A DNA stretch of 64,000 nt from assembly GCA_947501885.1 (NCBI GenBank), contig CANMXN010000001.1:744001-808000 (forward strand), written 5' to 3'. Position 1 is the stretch's first letter. Every line of letters starts with the position of its first letter. A program made the position numbers and the translations under genes. Below are positions 7,956 to 16,090 of the stretch, in pieces. The stretch is from an uncultured Sphingorhabdus sp. (GTDB lineage Bacteria > Pseudomonadota > Alphaproteobacteria > Sphingomonadales > Sphingomonadaceae). The notes under the pieces were generated by a model. The model was not told the origin of the DNA. It ran no database searches and saw only the letters and a list, made by a program, of their open reading frames with translations.

Positions 7956-9755
7956 TCAAACACGGTCAATAGCTTCGGCAGCAATCATCCGTGCTTCTGC
8001 TTCCAGTCCAACGCTGTTAAGTGCCTTCATAATATGATAAATATGAAAGGCAGGAGTACCTTTCCAAATTTCACCTTGTAAACCAGCCGCCACTAGCAAA
8101 ACAACAGCGCCTTTATCATTACGCGCTACTGCTTTTTCCAAAGATTTACTCCATTTGCTATTTTTACGGCTATTAGCATCATATTGATCGGAGATTTGTA
8201 CCCCCTCACCCTCTAGACGCCCCATTCCATCCAAAGCTGCAATTAAAAATTTGGTTTTAATCCGACCATCGCTATTATCATCATCATAAAAGGCGTTTAT
8301 ATTGGCCTCACTGACAGGCGTATCTATATCTGCTCCTAACATGATCTGCGCCCAACCCATCGATCCTATTTCGGCGTAATCAATCCAACGCAATGCTTGC
8401 TTATCCAAACCAGCCGTCATCATGGAAGCTATAATAGCATCAACATCTATTACTTCTAAATCAGCAGGCATAATCCGCGCAGCCGCTCTGGCCGTCAATA
8501 TTTTCATAGAATATTGCGCAATCTCGCTATCTCTGCTGTCCCATAAAGATCGCATAGCGACGACACGCTCAGCAACATTTGCGGTATAAGCCTTATTAAG
8601 AAATTCCGTTTTTTCTAATGTTTCTGGCGATGCGTCAGGGTCTTCTTCAGCTGAAGCAAATAAATCTACCATAGCCTTATTGGATAATGTCCCATTTGCA
8701 GCGGCAGCATAAGATGAAAATATGCGATCATTGATGGATACCATTGGTGCAAGCGTGAGCCAACTGCGAACATGCCTTCCGGAAATATTATAAAATCTTT
8801 CTGGTGGTTTAACGCCTGTGGCTATCGCTAGGCCATGTCGCCATGCGTTAAAACCATTAACGCCTTCCCATTCAATTTTCACAGCTCTACGGCCATTGGT
8901 ACCAGCTCCAATAGCCTTCTCTGCCAATAAATAATCAACCCCTGTGGCCCATTGTCCACGCCTTGCACGGTTTAATAATGAAGTCGCCCTGCTTTGTTCT
9001 CCAGATAGTGACAAACAAATAACACGGGACATTTTCCAACTGGGTGCATCTGTTTTGCGCGCTGCAGTGTCTGCCACAGGGCAAAAGCCAGCCAAATCAC
9101 CATTAGATAGAAAAACTGGCATAGCCACGCCATATAATCTGTTAGAATATTGATCCGCATCAACCTGTTGAATCAAATGGCGTGCATTGACCGATTCGCC
9201 CATACGCAGCAACAACCATGCACGCTCGGCCACCCAATCAGCACCATCAACATTGTCTGGTGCAGCGGTTTTGCTCATCAATAATCGCCTGGTCATAATA
9301 GTGGCCCAGCGCGATAAAAAAGGGGCTTTGATACTTTTTGCAAGGCGCGTTAAATATTCGCCGTCACGATTAGCAAAAACAGATTGTTCAAAACCGCCCT
9401 GCCGCTGATTAATTATACCAACAACCCCTAAAGAACGGCGTTTGGCTCTGGGTACCACATAGCTAATCGGTGTATCTTCTTCGGCTTCTTCCTCAATTTC
9501 TTCTTCTCTTGGTGCAGAGCGGGAAGATTGATTCTCGCTAGGTGTCGGAGTTGCCTGTTCAGGGCTTTGCGGTTCAGCTTGATTAGGTGCGGGCGGTACA
9601 TCAGGTGTAACCGTAGGTTCAGTATTTTCTGGTGGAGGCGGCGGATCGCCAAACCCTGGCGGCAATAATGATTCGGGGCTATCTTGTGACGCGGCTGGTA
9701 AAGCAAATAAAACACCCGCTGCAAATAGCAGCATATATTTATGATTATATCTCAT
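7956..9755 (-). CDS. Secreted sphingomonad protein of unknown function
   Basis: 599 residues. A Sec signal peptide (residues about 1-23, ending PAASQ) is followed by a very proline- and acid-rich linker (about 30-95: PPPPP, repeated Pro-x-Pro, EEEIEEEAEEDT). The rest is largely helical, with many Ala and Leu pairs reminiscent of TPR/SEL1-like solenoids, though I cannot define repeat units. I recognise no enzyme motif. It probably lies in the periplasm, with the disordered linker crossing toward another layer. It overlaps the upstream small membrane protein gene by 4 bases (ATGA), so the two are translationally coupled and probably work together. Confidence 0.75.
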   Translation of the reverse strand: MRYNHKYMLLFAAGVLFALPAASQDSPESLLPPGFGDPPPPPENTEPTVTPDVPPAPNQAEPQSPEQATPTPSENQSSRSAPREEEIEEEAEEDTPISYVVPRAKRRSLGVVGIINQRQGGFEQSVFANRDGEYLTRLAKSIKAPFLSRWATIMTRRLLMSKTAAPDNVDGADWVAERAWLLLRMGESVNARHLIQQVDADQYSNRLYGVAMPVFLSNGDLAGFCPVADTAARKTDAPSWKMSRVICLSLSGEQSRATSLLNRARRGQWATGVDYLLAEKAIGAGTNGRRAVKIEWEGVNGFNAWRHGLAIATGVKPPERFYNISGRHVRSWLTLAPMVSINDRIFSSYAAAANGTLSNKAMVDLFASAEEDPDASPETLEKTEFLNKAYTANVAERVVAMRSLWDSRDSEIAQYSMKILTARAAARIMPADLEVIDVDAIIASMMTAGLDKQALRWIDYAEIGSMGWAQIMLGADIDTPVSEANINAFYDDDNSDGRIKTKFLIAALDGMGRLEGEGVQISDQYDANSRKNSKWSKSLEKAVARNDKGAVVLLVAAGLQGEIWKGTPAFHIYHIMKALNSVGLEAEARMIAAEAIDRV

Positions 9756-9988
9756 AAAGCGCCAGGTCCCTCACTCTCAGCGGCTTCATCTGCGGCTTCT
9801 CTCGCATCAATTTCTGCTTGGTATCGTTCTGGTAATTCTATGGGCCTATCTACCAAACGTTGCGGTTTTTCAGCGCCCAACCATTCAAAGAAGAATATTG
9901 CTGCTATGATAATCACAGCGATAATAATCAAATATAAATATCCAGGAGGTCGTTTTCTTTTGCGAACCATATTTTTGCTCATACTCAT
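9752..9988 (-). CDS. Small single-span membrane protein
   Basis: 78 residues: a very basic N-terminus (NMVRKRKRPPG), one strong transmembrane helix (YLYLIIIAVIIIAAIFFF, about residues 18-35), and a charged acidic tail (DAREAADEAAESEGPG). The positive-inside rule predicts the N-terminus in the cytoplasm and the tail in the periplasm. No family name is recognised. Its stop overlaps the start of the secreted 599-residue protein, suggesting a two-part envelope complex. It is divergent from aroK. Confidence 0.72.
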   Translation of the reverse strand: MSMSKNMVRKRKRPPGYLYLIIIAVIIIAAIFFFEWLGAEKPQRLVDRPIELPERYQAEIDAREAADEAAESEGPGAL

Positions 9989-10070
9989 TTTATATGCTTC
10001 AAATTAGAATGAAGCTTATTTTGTTTATTTCTTTGCGCAACGGCTTAGCCGATATATAGGCAATACCGCA

Positions 10071-10634
10071 ATGAAATCTATCAATCAAAAATATATAGCG
10101 GATACAAAACAACAACTGCAAACCAAAAATGGTAAAGCTATTGTATTGGTGGGTATGATGGGCGTGGGCAAAACAACCATTGGGAAGCGCCTAGCTGCGC
10201 GGCTAAATGTACCTTTTGTAGATGTTGATGATGAAATTACCATCTCGGCTAATATGGATATTGCTGATATATTTGAAAAACATGGCGAAGAGCATTTTCG
10301 TGATGGCGAACGCAAAGTTATTGAACGGTTGCTCGATGGAAAAATGAAAGTCATCGCAACCGGCGGCGGGGCCTTTATCCAAGATAAAACGCGGACTATC
10401 ATCATAGAAAATACCCGCACGGTCTGGCTGCATGCTAGCCTGAATATCATTGTAAAAAGGGTTTCTAGGCGTAATACGCGACCTCTCTTGCATGGCCGTG
10501 ATCCCAAAGAAGTGATTACCGAGCTTAGCAAAGTGCGTAATCCTATCTATGCTATGGCTCAATATCACATTAACACTGATGATTCACCACATGAGAAAAC
10601 TATCGAAAAAATAATAAGGGCCATTTCAAAATGA
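10071..10634 (+). CDS. aroK: Shikimate kinase
   Basis: 187 residues. The P-loop GMMGVGKTT is at 28-36, followed by DVDDEI (Mg and shikimate binding), FRDGERKV, the GGGAF loop and the lid RNTRPLL. It phosphorylates shikimate at the 3-OH with ATP in aromatic amino acid synthesis. The ~20 residues before the P-loop are a little longer than in E. coli AroK but usual in alphaproteobacteria. It overlaps aroB by 4 bases, a conserved aroK-aroB operon. Confidence 0.96.
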   Translation: MKSINQKYIADTKQQLQTKNGKAIVLVGMMGVGKTTIGKRLAARLNVPFVDVDDEITISANMDIADIFEKHGEEHFRDGERKVIERLLDGKMKVIATGGGAFIQDKTRTIIIENTRTVWLHASLNIIVKRVSRRNTRPLLHGRDPKEVITELSKVRNPIYAMAQYHINTDDSPHEKTIEKIIRAISK

Positions 10635-11761
10635 CATCATCTGAAAGCGTCAACGTTGCTCTAAGCGGAAAAAGCTATGACATCATTATCGAAGATGGCT
10701 TATTGTCTAACTGCGTCCATTTTCTAGCGGATAAAGCAAGAGACGCACGCTTTTGTCTAATCACCGATGAAAATGTTGCAAAACATATATTACCACAATT
10801 TCAAGCCTATATGACTTCGCACTCTATAGCTATTAAACCCTATATTCTGCCTGCAGGCGAAACCGCTAAAAACTGGGATAATCTACAATCTTTATGCGAA
10901 TGGTTGATTGAAAACGGCGTTGAGAGAAATGATCATATCCTTGCATTGGGCGGCGGTGTTGTAGGCGATATCACTGGATTTGCCGCGCATATCATCAAGC
11001 GCGGTTGCAATTTCATTCAAATACCCACCACATTATTGGCACAAGTAGACAGCAGCGTTGGTGGAAAAACAGCGATTAATAGCGCTAATGGAAAAAATCT
11101 TGTCGGCGCTTTTCATCAACCATCATTAGTATTAATCGATCCATCTGTATTAGACAGTCTGTCTGAACGCGAACTCGCCGCTGGCTTTGCCGAAGTGGTG
11201 AAATATGGGTTAATCCAAGATGCAGAATTTTTCCAATGGTGTGAAGATAATATTGAAACATTCTTTGGCAAAGAAGGTGCAGATCGAGCCGCCGTTCGCA
11301 GCTATGCCATAAAAAAATCAGTCGAAGCTAAGGCCGCTATTGTTGCTGCAGACGAAGAAGAACGCAGTGGCGTTAGAGCATTGCTTAATCTTGGCCATAC
11401 ATTTGGTCATGCATTAGAAGCCGAAACAGGGTTTAGTGATAAATTACTGCACGGTGAAGGCGTCGCAATGGGGATGATCTTGGCCTTTGGTTTTTCCGAA
11501 GCACAAAATTTATGTCCGACTGGCAGAGCAAACCGCATTGCGACTTTGTTAGCAAAAGCAAAATTACCCAGCACATTATCCGATATTGACATGCAAACAG
11601 ATGGCAAAACATTGGTTCATCATATGCTCCATGATAAAAAAATGAGTGCAGGAAAATTACCTTTCCTGCTAGCCCATGATATTGGCCAGACTTTTTTAGC
11701 CCATGATATTGATTTAAAAGAGGTTATTATATTTTTGGATGAAATGATGACAGCTCAATAA
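10631..11761 (+). CDS. aroB: 3-dehydroquinate synthase
   Basis: 376 residues. Diagnostic stretches are GGGVVGDITGFAA, IPTTLLAQVDSSVGGKTAIN, ELAAGFAEVVKYGLI, LNLGHTFGHALE (zinc-binding His) and HGEGVAMGM. It is an NAD- and Zn-dependent enzyme that cyclises DAHP to 3-dehydroquinate, the second step of the shikimate pathway. The start ATG overlaps the aroK stop. It is convergent with the antiporter gene. Confidence 0.97.
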   Translation: MTSSESVNVALSGKSYDIIIEDGLLSNCVHFLADKARDARFCLITDENVAKHILPQFQAYMTSHSIAIKPYILPAGETAKNWDNLQSLCEWLIENGVERNDHILALGGGVVGDITGFAAHIIKRGCNFIQIPTTLLAQVDSSVGGKTAINSANGKNLVGAFHQPSLVLIDPSVLDSLSERELAAGFAEVVKYGLIQDAEFFQWCEDNIETFFGKEGADRAAVRSYAIKKSVEAKAAIVAADEEERSGVRALLNLGHTFGHALEAETGFSDKLLHGEGVAMGMILAFGFSEAQNLCPTGRANRIATLLAKAKLPSTLSDIDMQTDGKTLVHHMLHDKKMSAGKLPFLLAHDIGQTFLAHDIDLKEVIIFLDEMMTAQ

Positions 11762-11778
11762 ATAGCATTATTTAACAA

Positions 11779-13566
11779 TCATTTTTGTTCTTTCATATCA
11801 TAATGATCAGACATATCTGCCCCCAGACTATAATTACTGCCCGCAGCTAGATCTTTCTCGGTATATTGTGCCTGCAATCTTGCAGTATCACGAAATTGAA
11901 ATTCACGTACAACATTGTCTGCTAAATATTCTTCGGTGCCATTATCAATAATCGCCTCACGCGCCATATTCATTGCAGAACCAATCATCTCACGATAAAT
12001 CTTCACATTTTCATCGGGCATAAGGTTAAGCACCTGACGTCTATCATAGCTTCGAACATATAGCTTTAGATGCGGGAATACATGGCGTATTGGCACAAGA
12101 GTTTCTGCACTAATATCTCTATCATCTCCACAAAATAATATCGCTTTAGCATTATCTGCTCCTGCTCGCCGCAGCAGCTCTATGCGTGTTCCATCACCAT
12201 AAAAGACTTTACGGCCAAATTGACCACTTAATTGAATCTGGTCAGGCTCTTGATCAATCAATGTAACCACATAACCAGCACCCATTACAATCTGTGCAAC
12301 ATTTTGTCCAAACCTACCATGTCCAACAATGATGATACAGCCTTGTTCAATCTCTTCATCTTCTTCAATCTCTGTTATCGCTTTATTGCGCCATGCAATA
12401 TATTTTTGCGCAGCAATGATCAGGAACGGCGTACTCGCCATCGACAATGTAATTACAGCTCCAAAAAGGCTCGCTGCTTGGGCTTCTATTAACAGCGCAT
12501 TTTGAGCAGCAGCAAATAATACAAAGCCAAATTCACCGCCTTGCGAGAGGAACAATGCCATCACTATGGAAGATTGTTTGCTCATTCCGCGAAAGCGACC
12601 AATTGCAAAAATAACCGCGATTTTAATCAACACCAAGGCAAACGCCGAAATAATGATTTTAACAGGATTGCTCCATAGTACATCAAGATCGAGCAGCATC
12701 CCCACCGCCAAGAAAAACAACCCCAATAATAAAGAACGGAAAGGATCAATATCTGCTTCTAATTCATGACGATAAGGCGATTCCGCCAGCATCACACCTG
12801 CGATAAACGCACCTAATGCGGCCGATAACCCTATAAGCTGCATCAATGCAGCACTGGCACAAACGGTAAACAAACCAGCGACAATAAACAATTCGCGCTC
12901 GGATACTTTACCGATAAGTTTAAGAAGTGGCGATAAAATATAATGCCCCGCCAAAACCAATATGATTATAGCCAGAGCACCAAATGATAGCAGCAACCAA
13001 CCCGATAGCGCACCTGGCTGTTCAGGGGCTCGCGAGAGAGCTGCAACTATCGCCAATAGTGGAACAATCGAAATATCTTGGAACAAAAGAATGGAAAATG
13101 ATTTTGATCCATATTCAGTTTTCAATCGCCCATTCGATTGTAATAGCGGTAATACTTGCGCAGTGGATGATAATGCCAATGGCAAAGCAATCACCAACGC
13201 AGCTTGCCATGAAAAACTACCATAAAAATAAGAAACAGCACCAAAAAGAGCCAGTCCACACAATATGACCTGTAAAGGTCCAAGTAAGAATATATCTGCT
13301 CGTGCTTGCCAAAGCCGCTTTGGTGAGAGTTCTAACCCTACCAGAAAGAGCAGTAACACAATGCCAATTTCGGCAAATGCCAAGATTGATTCGGCCTCTG
13401 ATACAAATCCCAAAACATGCGGTCCAACAATAACGCCAGCCACCAGATATCCCAATACAGCGCCTAATCCAATGTAGCGAAACAACAACACAAACAGCAT
13501 GCCAGTACCCAGTAAAATGGTTCCTGATACAAAAAATTCAATCATGAAATGATGCATATCTTCCAT
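11779..13566 (-). CDS. Monovalent cation:proton antiporter-2 (Kef-type) with TrkA-N domain
   Basis: 595 residues. A CPA2 membrane domain of about 12 helices (roughly residues 1-385, including GAVLGYLVAGVIVGPHVLGF and LGAFIAGVMLAESPYRHELEADIDPF) is followed by a cytoplasmic TrkA-N/Rossmann domain (IIIVGHGRFGQNVAQIVMGAG). This is the layout of KefB and KefC, glutathione-gated K+/H+ antiporters that acidify the cytoplasm during electrophile stress. No kefG/kefF partner is adjacent. It starts 4 bases after the stop of the IscU-like gene, so it is probably cotranscribed with cvpA and that gene. Confidence 0.9.
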   Translation of the reverse strand: MEDMHHFMIEFFVSGTILLGTGMLFVLLFRYIGLGAVLGYLVAGVIVGPHVLGFVSEAESILAFAEIGIVLLLFLVGLELSPKRLWQARADIFLLGPLQVILCGLALFGAVSYFYGSFSWQAALVIALPLALSSTAQVLPLLQSNGRLKTEYGSKSFSILLFQDISIVPLLAIVAALSRAPEQPGALSGWLLLSFGALAIIILVLAGHYILSPLLKLIGKVSERELFIVAGLFTVCASAALMQLIGLSAALGAFIAGVMLAESPYRHELEADIDPFRSLLLGLFFLAVGMLLDLDVLWSNPVKIIISAFALVLIKIAVIFAIGRFRGMSKQSSIVMALFLSQGGEFGFVLFAAAQNALLIEAQAASLFGAVITLSMASTPFLIIAAQKYIAWRNKAITEIEEDEEIEQGCIIIVGHGRFGQNVAQIVMGAGYVVTLIDQEPDQIQLSGQFGRKVFYGDGTRIELLRRAGADNAKAILFCGDDRDISAETLVPIRHVFPHLKLYVRSYDRRQVLNLMPDENVKIYREMIGSAMNMAREAIIDNGTEEYLADNVVREFQFRDTARLQAQYTEKDLAAGSNYSLGADMSDHYDMKEQK

Positions 13567-13569
13567 AAT

Positions 13570-14016
13570 CTAAGTGCCTTTCTGTGTTGTTTCGAGAGCA
13601 TATAATAGGGCATCATATGGTAATATTATCGCCGAATGACGAGCGGGATACTCGCTGGCAATGGCCAATATCTCTATTTTGGGATAGGGTGTAATATCCG
13701 CAGTGGAACCTTTTAATATAGCATTTACGGCTTCACGCATTTTTAATGCGGTCGAAATATCCATATCTTGCACATATTCAATCAATAAAGCCGCAGATGC
13801 TTGCCCCAAGGCGCAGCTTTGCACTTTAAAAACAGTGTCTTTTATGCGGAATTTTTTATCAATGGCTACTTTGACAGTAACAATACTACCACATATTTTT
13901 GCACGTTTTTCTGCCTCAACAATAGTATAATCACTAACATCGCTTTGAAAATCTTGACCCGCATCCAATTGCGAAACGAGCCGCAAAATATCACGATTAT
14001 AGAGCGCTTCTGACAC
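13570..14016 (-). CDS. IscU/NifU-like iron-sulfur cluster scaffold protein
   Basis: 148 residues from a GTG at 14014-14016 (a TTG two codons earlier is also possible). Two of the three cluster-binding Cys of IscU are present: KICGS and QSCALGQAS. The third, usually YPARxxC, is Ser here (YPARHSAIILPYDAL). The fold is clearly IscU-like, so it may be a variant scaffold or a carrier for SufS/SufE-type systems. It sits between cvpA (12 bases away) and the antiporter (4 bases away), not in an isc or suf operon. Many sphingomonad homologues may lack the same Cys; I cannot check that here. Confidence 0.8.
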   Translation of the reverse strand: MSEALYNRDILRLVSQLDAGQDFQSDVSDYTIVEAEKRAKICGSIVTVKVAIDKKFRIKDTVFKVQSCALGQASAALLIEYVQDMDISTALKMREAVNAILKGSTADITPYPKIEILAIASEYPARHSAIILPYDALLYALETTQKGT

Positions 14017-14028
14017 AATCAAAACTCT

Positions 14029-14565
14029 TTAATTCTCGCTGGATAATGCATCTTGTTCTTCAATTTGTGCATCGCCCAACCGCCGCTCTTCAACAAAGGT
14101 AGAAAGCGCATTTCCGCTCGCATTTAACAGCGGGTAGGTGCGTGATTCCGTGAGCCATTCTGGTTTTTCATCGGGCCCAAAAAGCGTTTCCATCGAAAGG
14201 ATAAGAAATAAATATAGCAAGGTCGCAATGATAAGTCCTTTCATGGCGCCAAAGCCAAAACCAAGCACTCTATCAATGGGTCCTAAAATTGATTTTCGGC
14301 TTTTAGATCCAGCATATTTGGCAATTTGTTTGCCGAGAAAATAGGTAACAATACCCAAACCCAAAAAAGCAACCACTGCAGCTCCCGATTCTGTGCCAAT
14401 TGGTTCCGATAGATATATTACCGCTGGCGTATGGAAAAAACGCACTGCAATAATAACACATACCCACGCAATGATTGATAATATCTCTTGAACAAAACCC
14501 CGCATAAAGCCGAATATTGCGCCGCCGCCGAGTAAAAATAATGTCAAAATATCTACAACAGTCAT
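14029..14565 (-). CDS. cvpA: CvpA family membrane protein
   Basis: 178 residues with four predicted membrane helices; the family motif GFMRGFVQEILSIIAWVCVIIAV is at about residues 19-41, and the C-terminus is a charged cytoplasmic tail. CvpA is needed for colicin V production in E. coli and for envelope stress tolerance; the exact role is unknown. It lies 9 bases after the radA stop, so radA-cvpA-IscU-like-antiporter form one minus-strand run. Confidence 0.9.
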   Translation of the reverse strand: MTVVDILTLFLLGGGAIFGFMRGFVQEILSIIAWVCVIIAVRFFHTPAVIYLSEPIGTESGAAVVAFLGLGIVTYFLGKQIAKYAGSKSRKSILGPIDRVLGFGFGAMKGLIIATLLYLFLILSMETLFGPDEKPEWLTESRTYPLLNASGNALSTFVEERRLGDAQIEEQDALSSEN

Positions 14566-14574
14566 AGATCCTTG

Positions 14575-15951
14575 CTAATCGCGACTGAGCATATGGTCAA
14601 CGAGATTGCGCAAAGTTTTAAACTTTTGCTGCTTCATGCCTTTCACATCACCTCCACCCGATGGCAAATAAGCCTGATTAAATCCTAATTTTTCAGCTTC
14701 TTTAACCCGTAAATTGGCATGAGCCACTGGCCTTACCTCACCAGAAAGTGCGATCTCACCAAATAAGATAGCATCCGATGGCAGAGGTTTTTCCGCCAAA
14801 GCAGAAATGAGCGCTGCTGCAACGGCCAAATCAGCCCCTGGATCAGATACTTTATAGCCACCAGCGATATTTAAATAAACCTCACACGTGCTAAAGCTTA
14901 AGCCGCAGCGGGCTTCCAACACCGCCAATATCATCGCCAACCGCCCGCTATCCCAACCCACCACAGCGCGGCGCGGGGTTGCTCCAGATGCAAGCCGAAC
15001 GGTAAGAGCTTGTATTTCGATGAGCACGGGCCGCGTTCCTTCTAATGCAGGGAATACGGCACCGCCCGTTACATGATCATCACGATCAGAAAGAAACAGC
15101 GAACTGGGGTTAGCAACCTCGGTTAAACCTTTTTCTTCCATAGCAAAAACGCCAATTTCATCGGTCCCGCCAAAGCGATTTTTGCTAGCACGCAATATAC
15201 GATATTGATGACTACGTTCGCCCTCAAAGCTCAGCACTGTATCAACCATATGTTCCAATACGCGCGGCCCTGCGATGCTACCATCTTTGGTAACATGGCC
15301 AACCAATATCAGCGCGCTGCCGCACTTTTTGGCAAATCGGATAAGCTCTTGCGCCGAAGAACGCACTTGGCTGACTGTTCCCGGTGCGCCTTCTATTTGA
15401 TCGCTATGCATGGTTTGGATAGAATCGATAATGATTAAAGCAGGCACGTCACCATCGCTTAAAGTCGTCAATATATCCCGAACAGAAGTAGCCGCTGCTA
15501 AACTAACTGGCGCATCACCAAGCCCCAGCCTGCGGGCACGCAGCCGTACTTGATCGACTGCTTCTTCACCTGAAATATAAGCTGTCTTCAATCCTTTATA
15601 AGCCAAATTTGCAACAGTTTGGAGGAGCAAGGTTGATTTACCAATGCCGGGATCACCGCCCAATAATATAGCAGAACCTGGCACGAGGCCGCCCCCCAAA
15701 GCGCGGTCAAATTCGGTGATATCTGTACTGCACCTTTTTGGAAGCTCTATTGCGCTATTCAAATCCACCATTTGAACGCTGCGGCCACCACTTTGCAAAT
15801 CATGTTTAGCGGAAAATACGCTAGCCGCAGCTTCTTCTTGCAGGCTATTCCATTCCCCGCAATTATCGCATTGCCCTTGCCAACGCGGTGTAATATCTCC
15901 GCAATTTTGACATCGATATTTTCGTTTTGCCTTCGCCATAATTATAGCCAT
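14575..15951 (-). CDS. radA: DNA repair protein RadA
   Basis: About 458 residues. It has a zinc finger near the start (CQNCGD, CDNCGEWN), Walker A GGDPGIGKSTLLLQ, the RadA signature SKNRFGGTDEIGVF, and a C-terminal Lon-like domain (EVYLNIAGGYKVSDPGADLAVAAAL). It is a DnaB-like helicase that extends D-loops in homologous recombination. I start at the ATG at 15951, which has AGG five bases upstream; a GTG two codons upstream and an ATG four codons downstream (MAKAKRKYRC) are alternatives. Confidence 0.95.
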   Translation of the reverse strand: MAIIMAKAKRKYRCQNCGDITPRWQGQCDNCGEWNSLQEEAAASVFSAKHDLQSGGRSVQMVDLNSAIELPKRCSTDITEFDRALGGGLVPGSAILLGGDPGIGKSTLLLQTVANLAYKGLKTAYISGEEAVDQVRLRARRLGLGDAPVSLAAATSVRDILTTLSDGDVPALIIIDSIQTMHSDQIEGAPGTVSQVRSSAQELIRFAKKCGSALILVGHVTKDGSIAGPRVLEHMVDTVLSFEGERSHQYRILRASKNRFGGTDEIGVFAMEEKGLTEVANPSSLFLSDRDDHVTGGAVFPALEGTRPVLIEIQALTVRLASGATPRRAVVGWDSGRLAMILAVLEARCGLSFSTCEVYLNIAGGYKVSDPGADLAVAAALISALAEKPLPSDAILFGEIALSGEVRPVAHANLRVKEAEKLGFNQAYLPSGGGDVKGMKQQKFKTLRNLVDHMLSRD

Positions 15952-16090
15952 AAACACCTATAATTATTATTCAAGAACAAAATAAGAACATATATATTAT
16001 ATTCTACCATCCATCAAATAATAGTAACACTCTCTTATAAATCGGACTATTGTGGATATCGCAAATATATCTAAAAAATGGCGATCTTAC

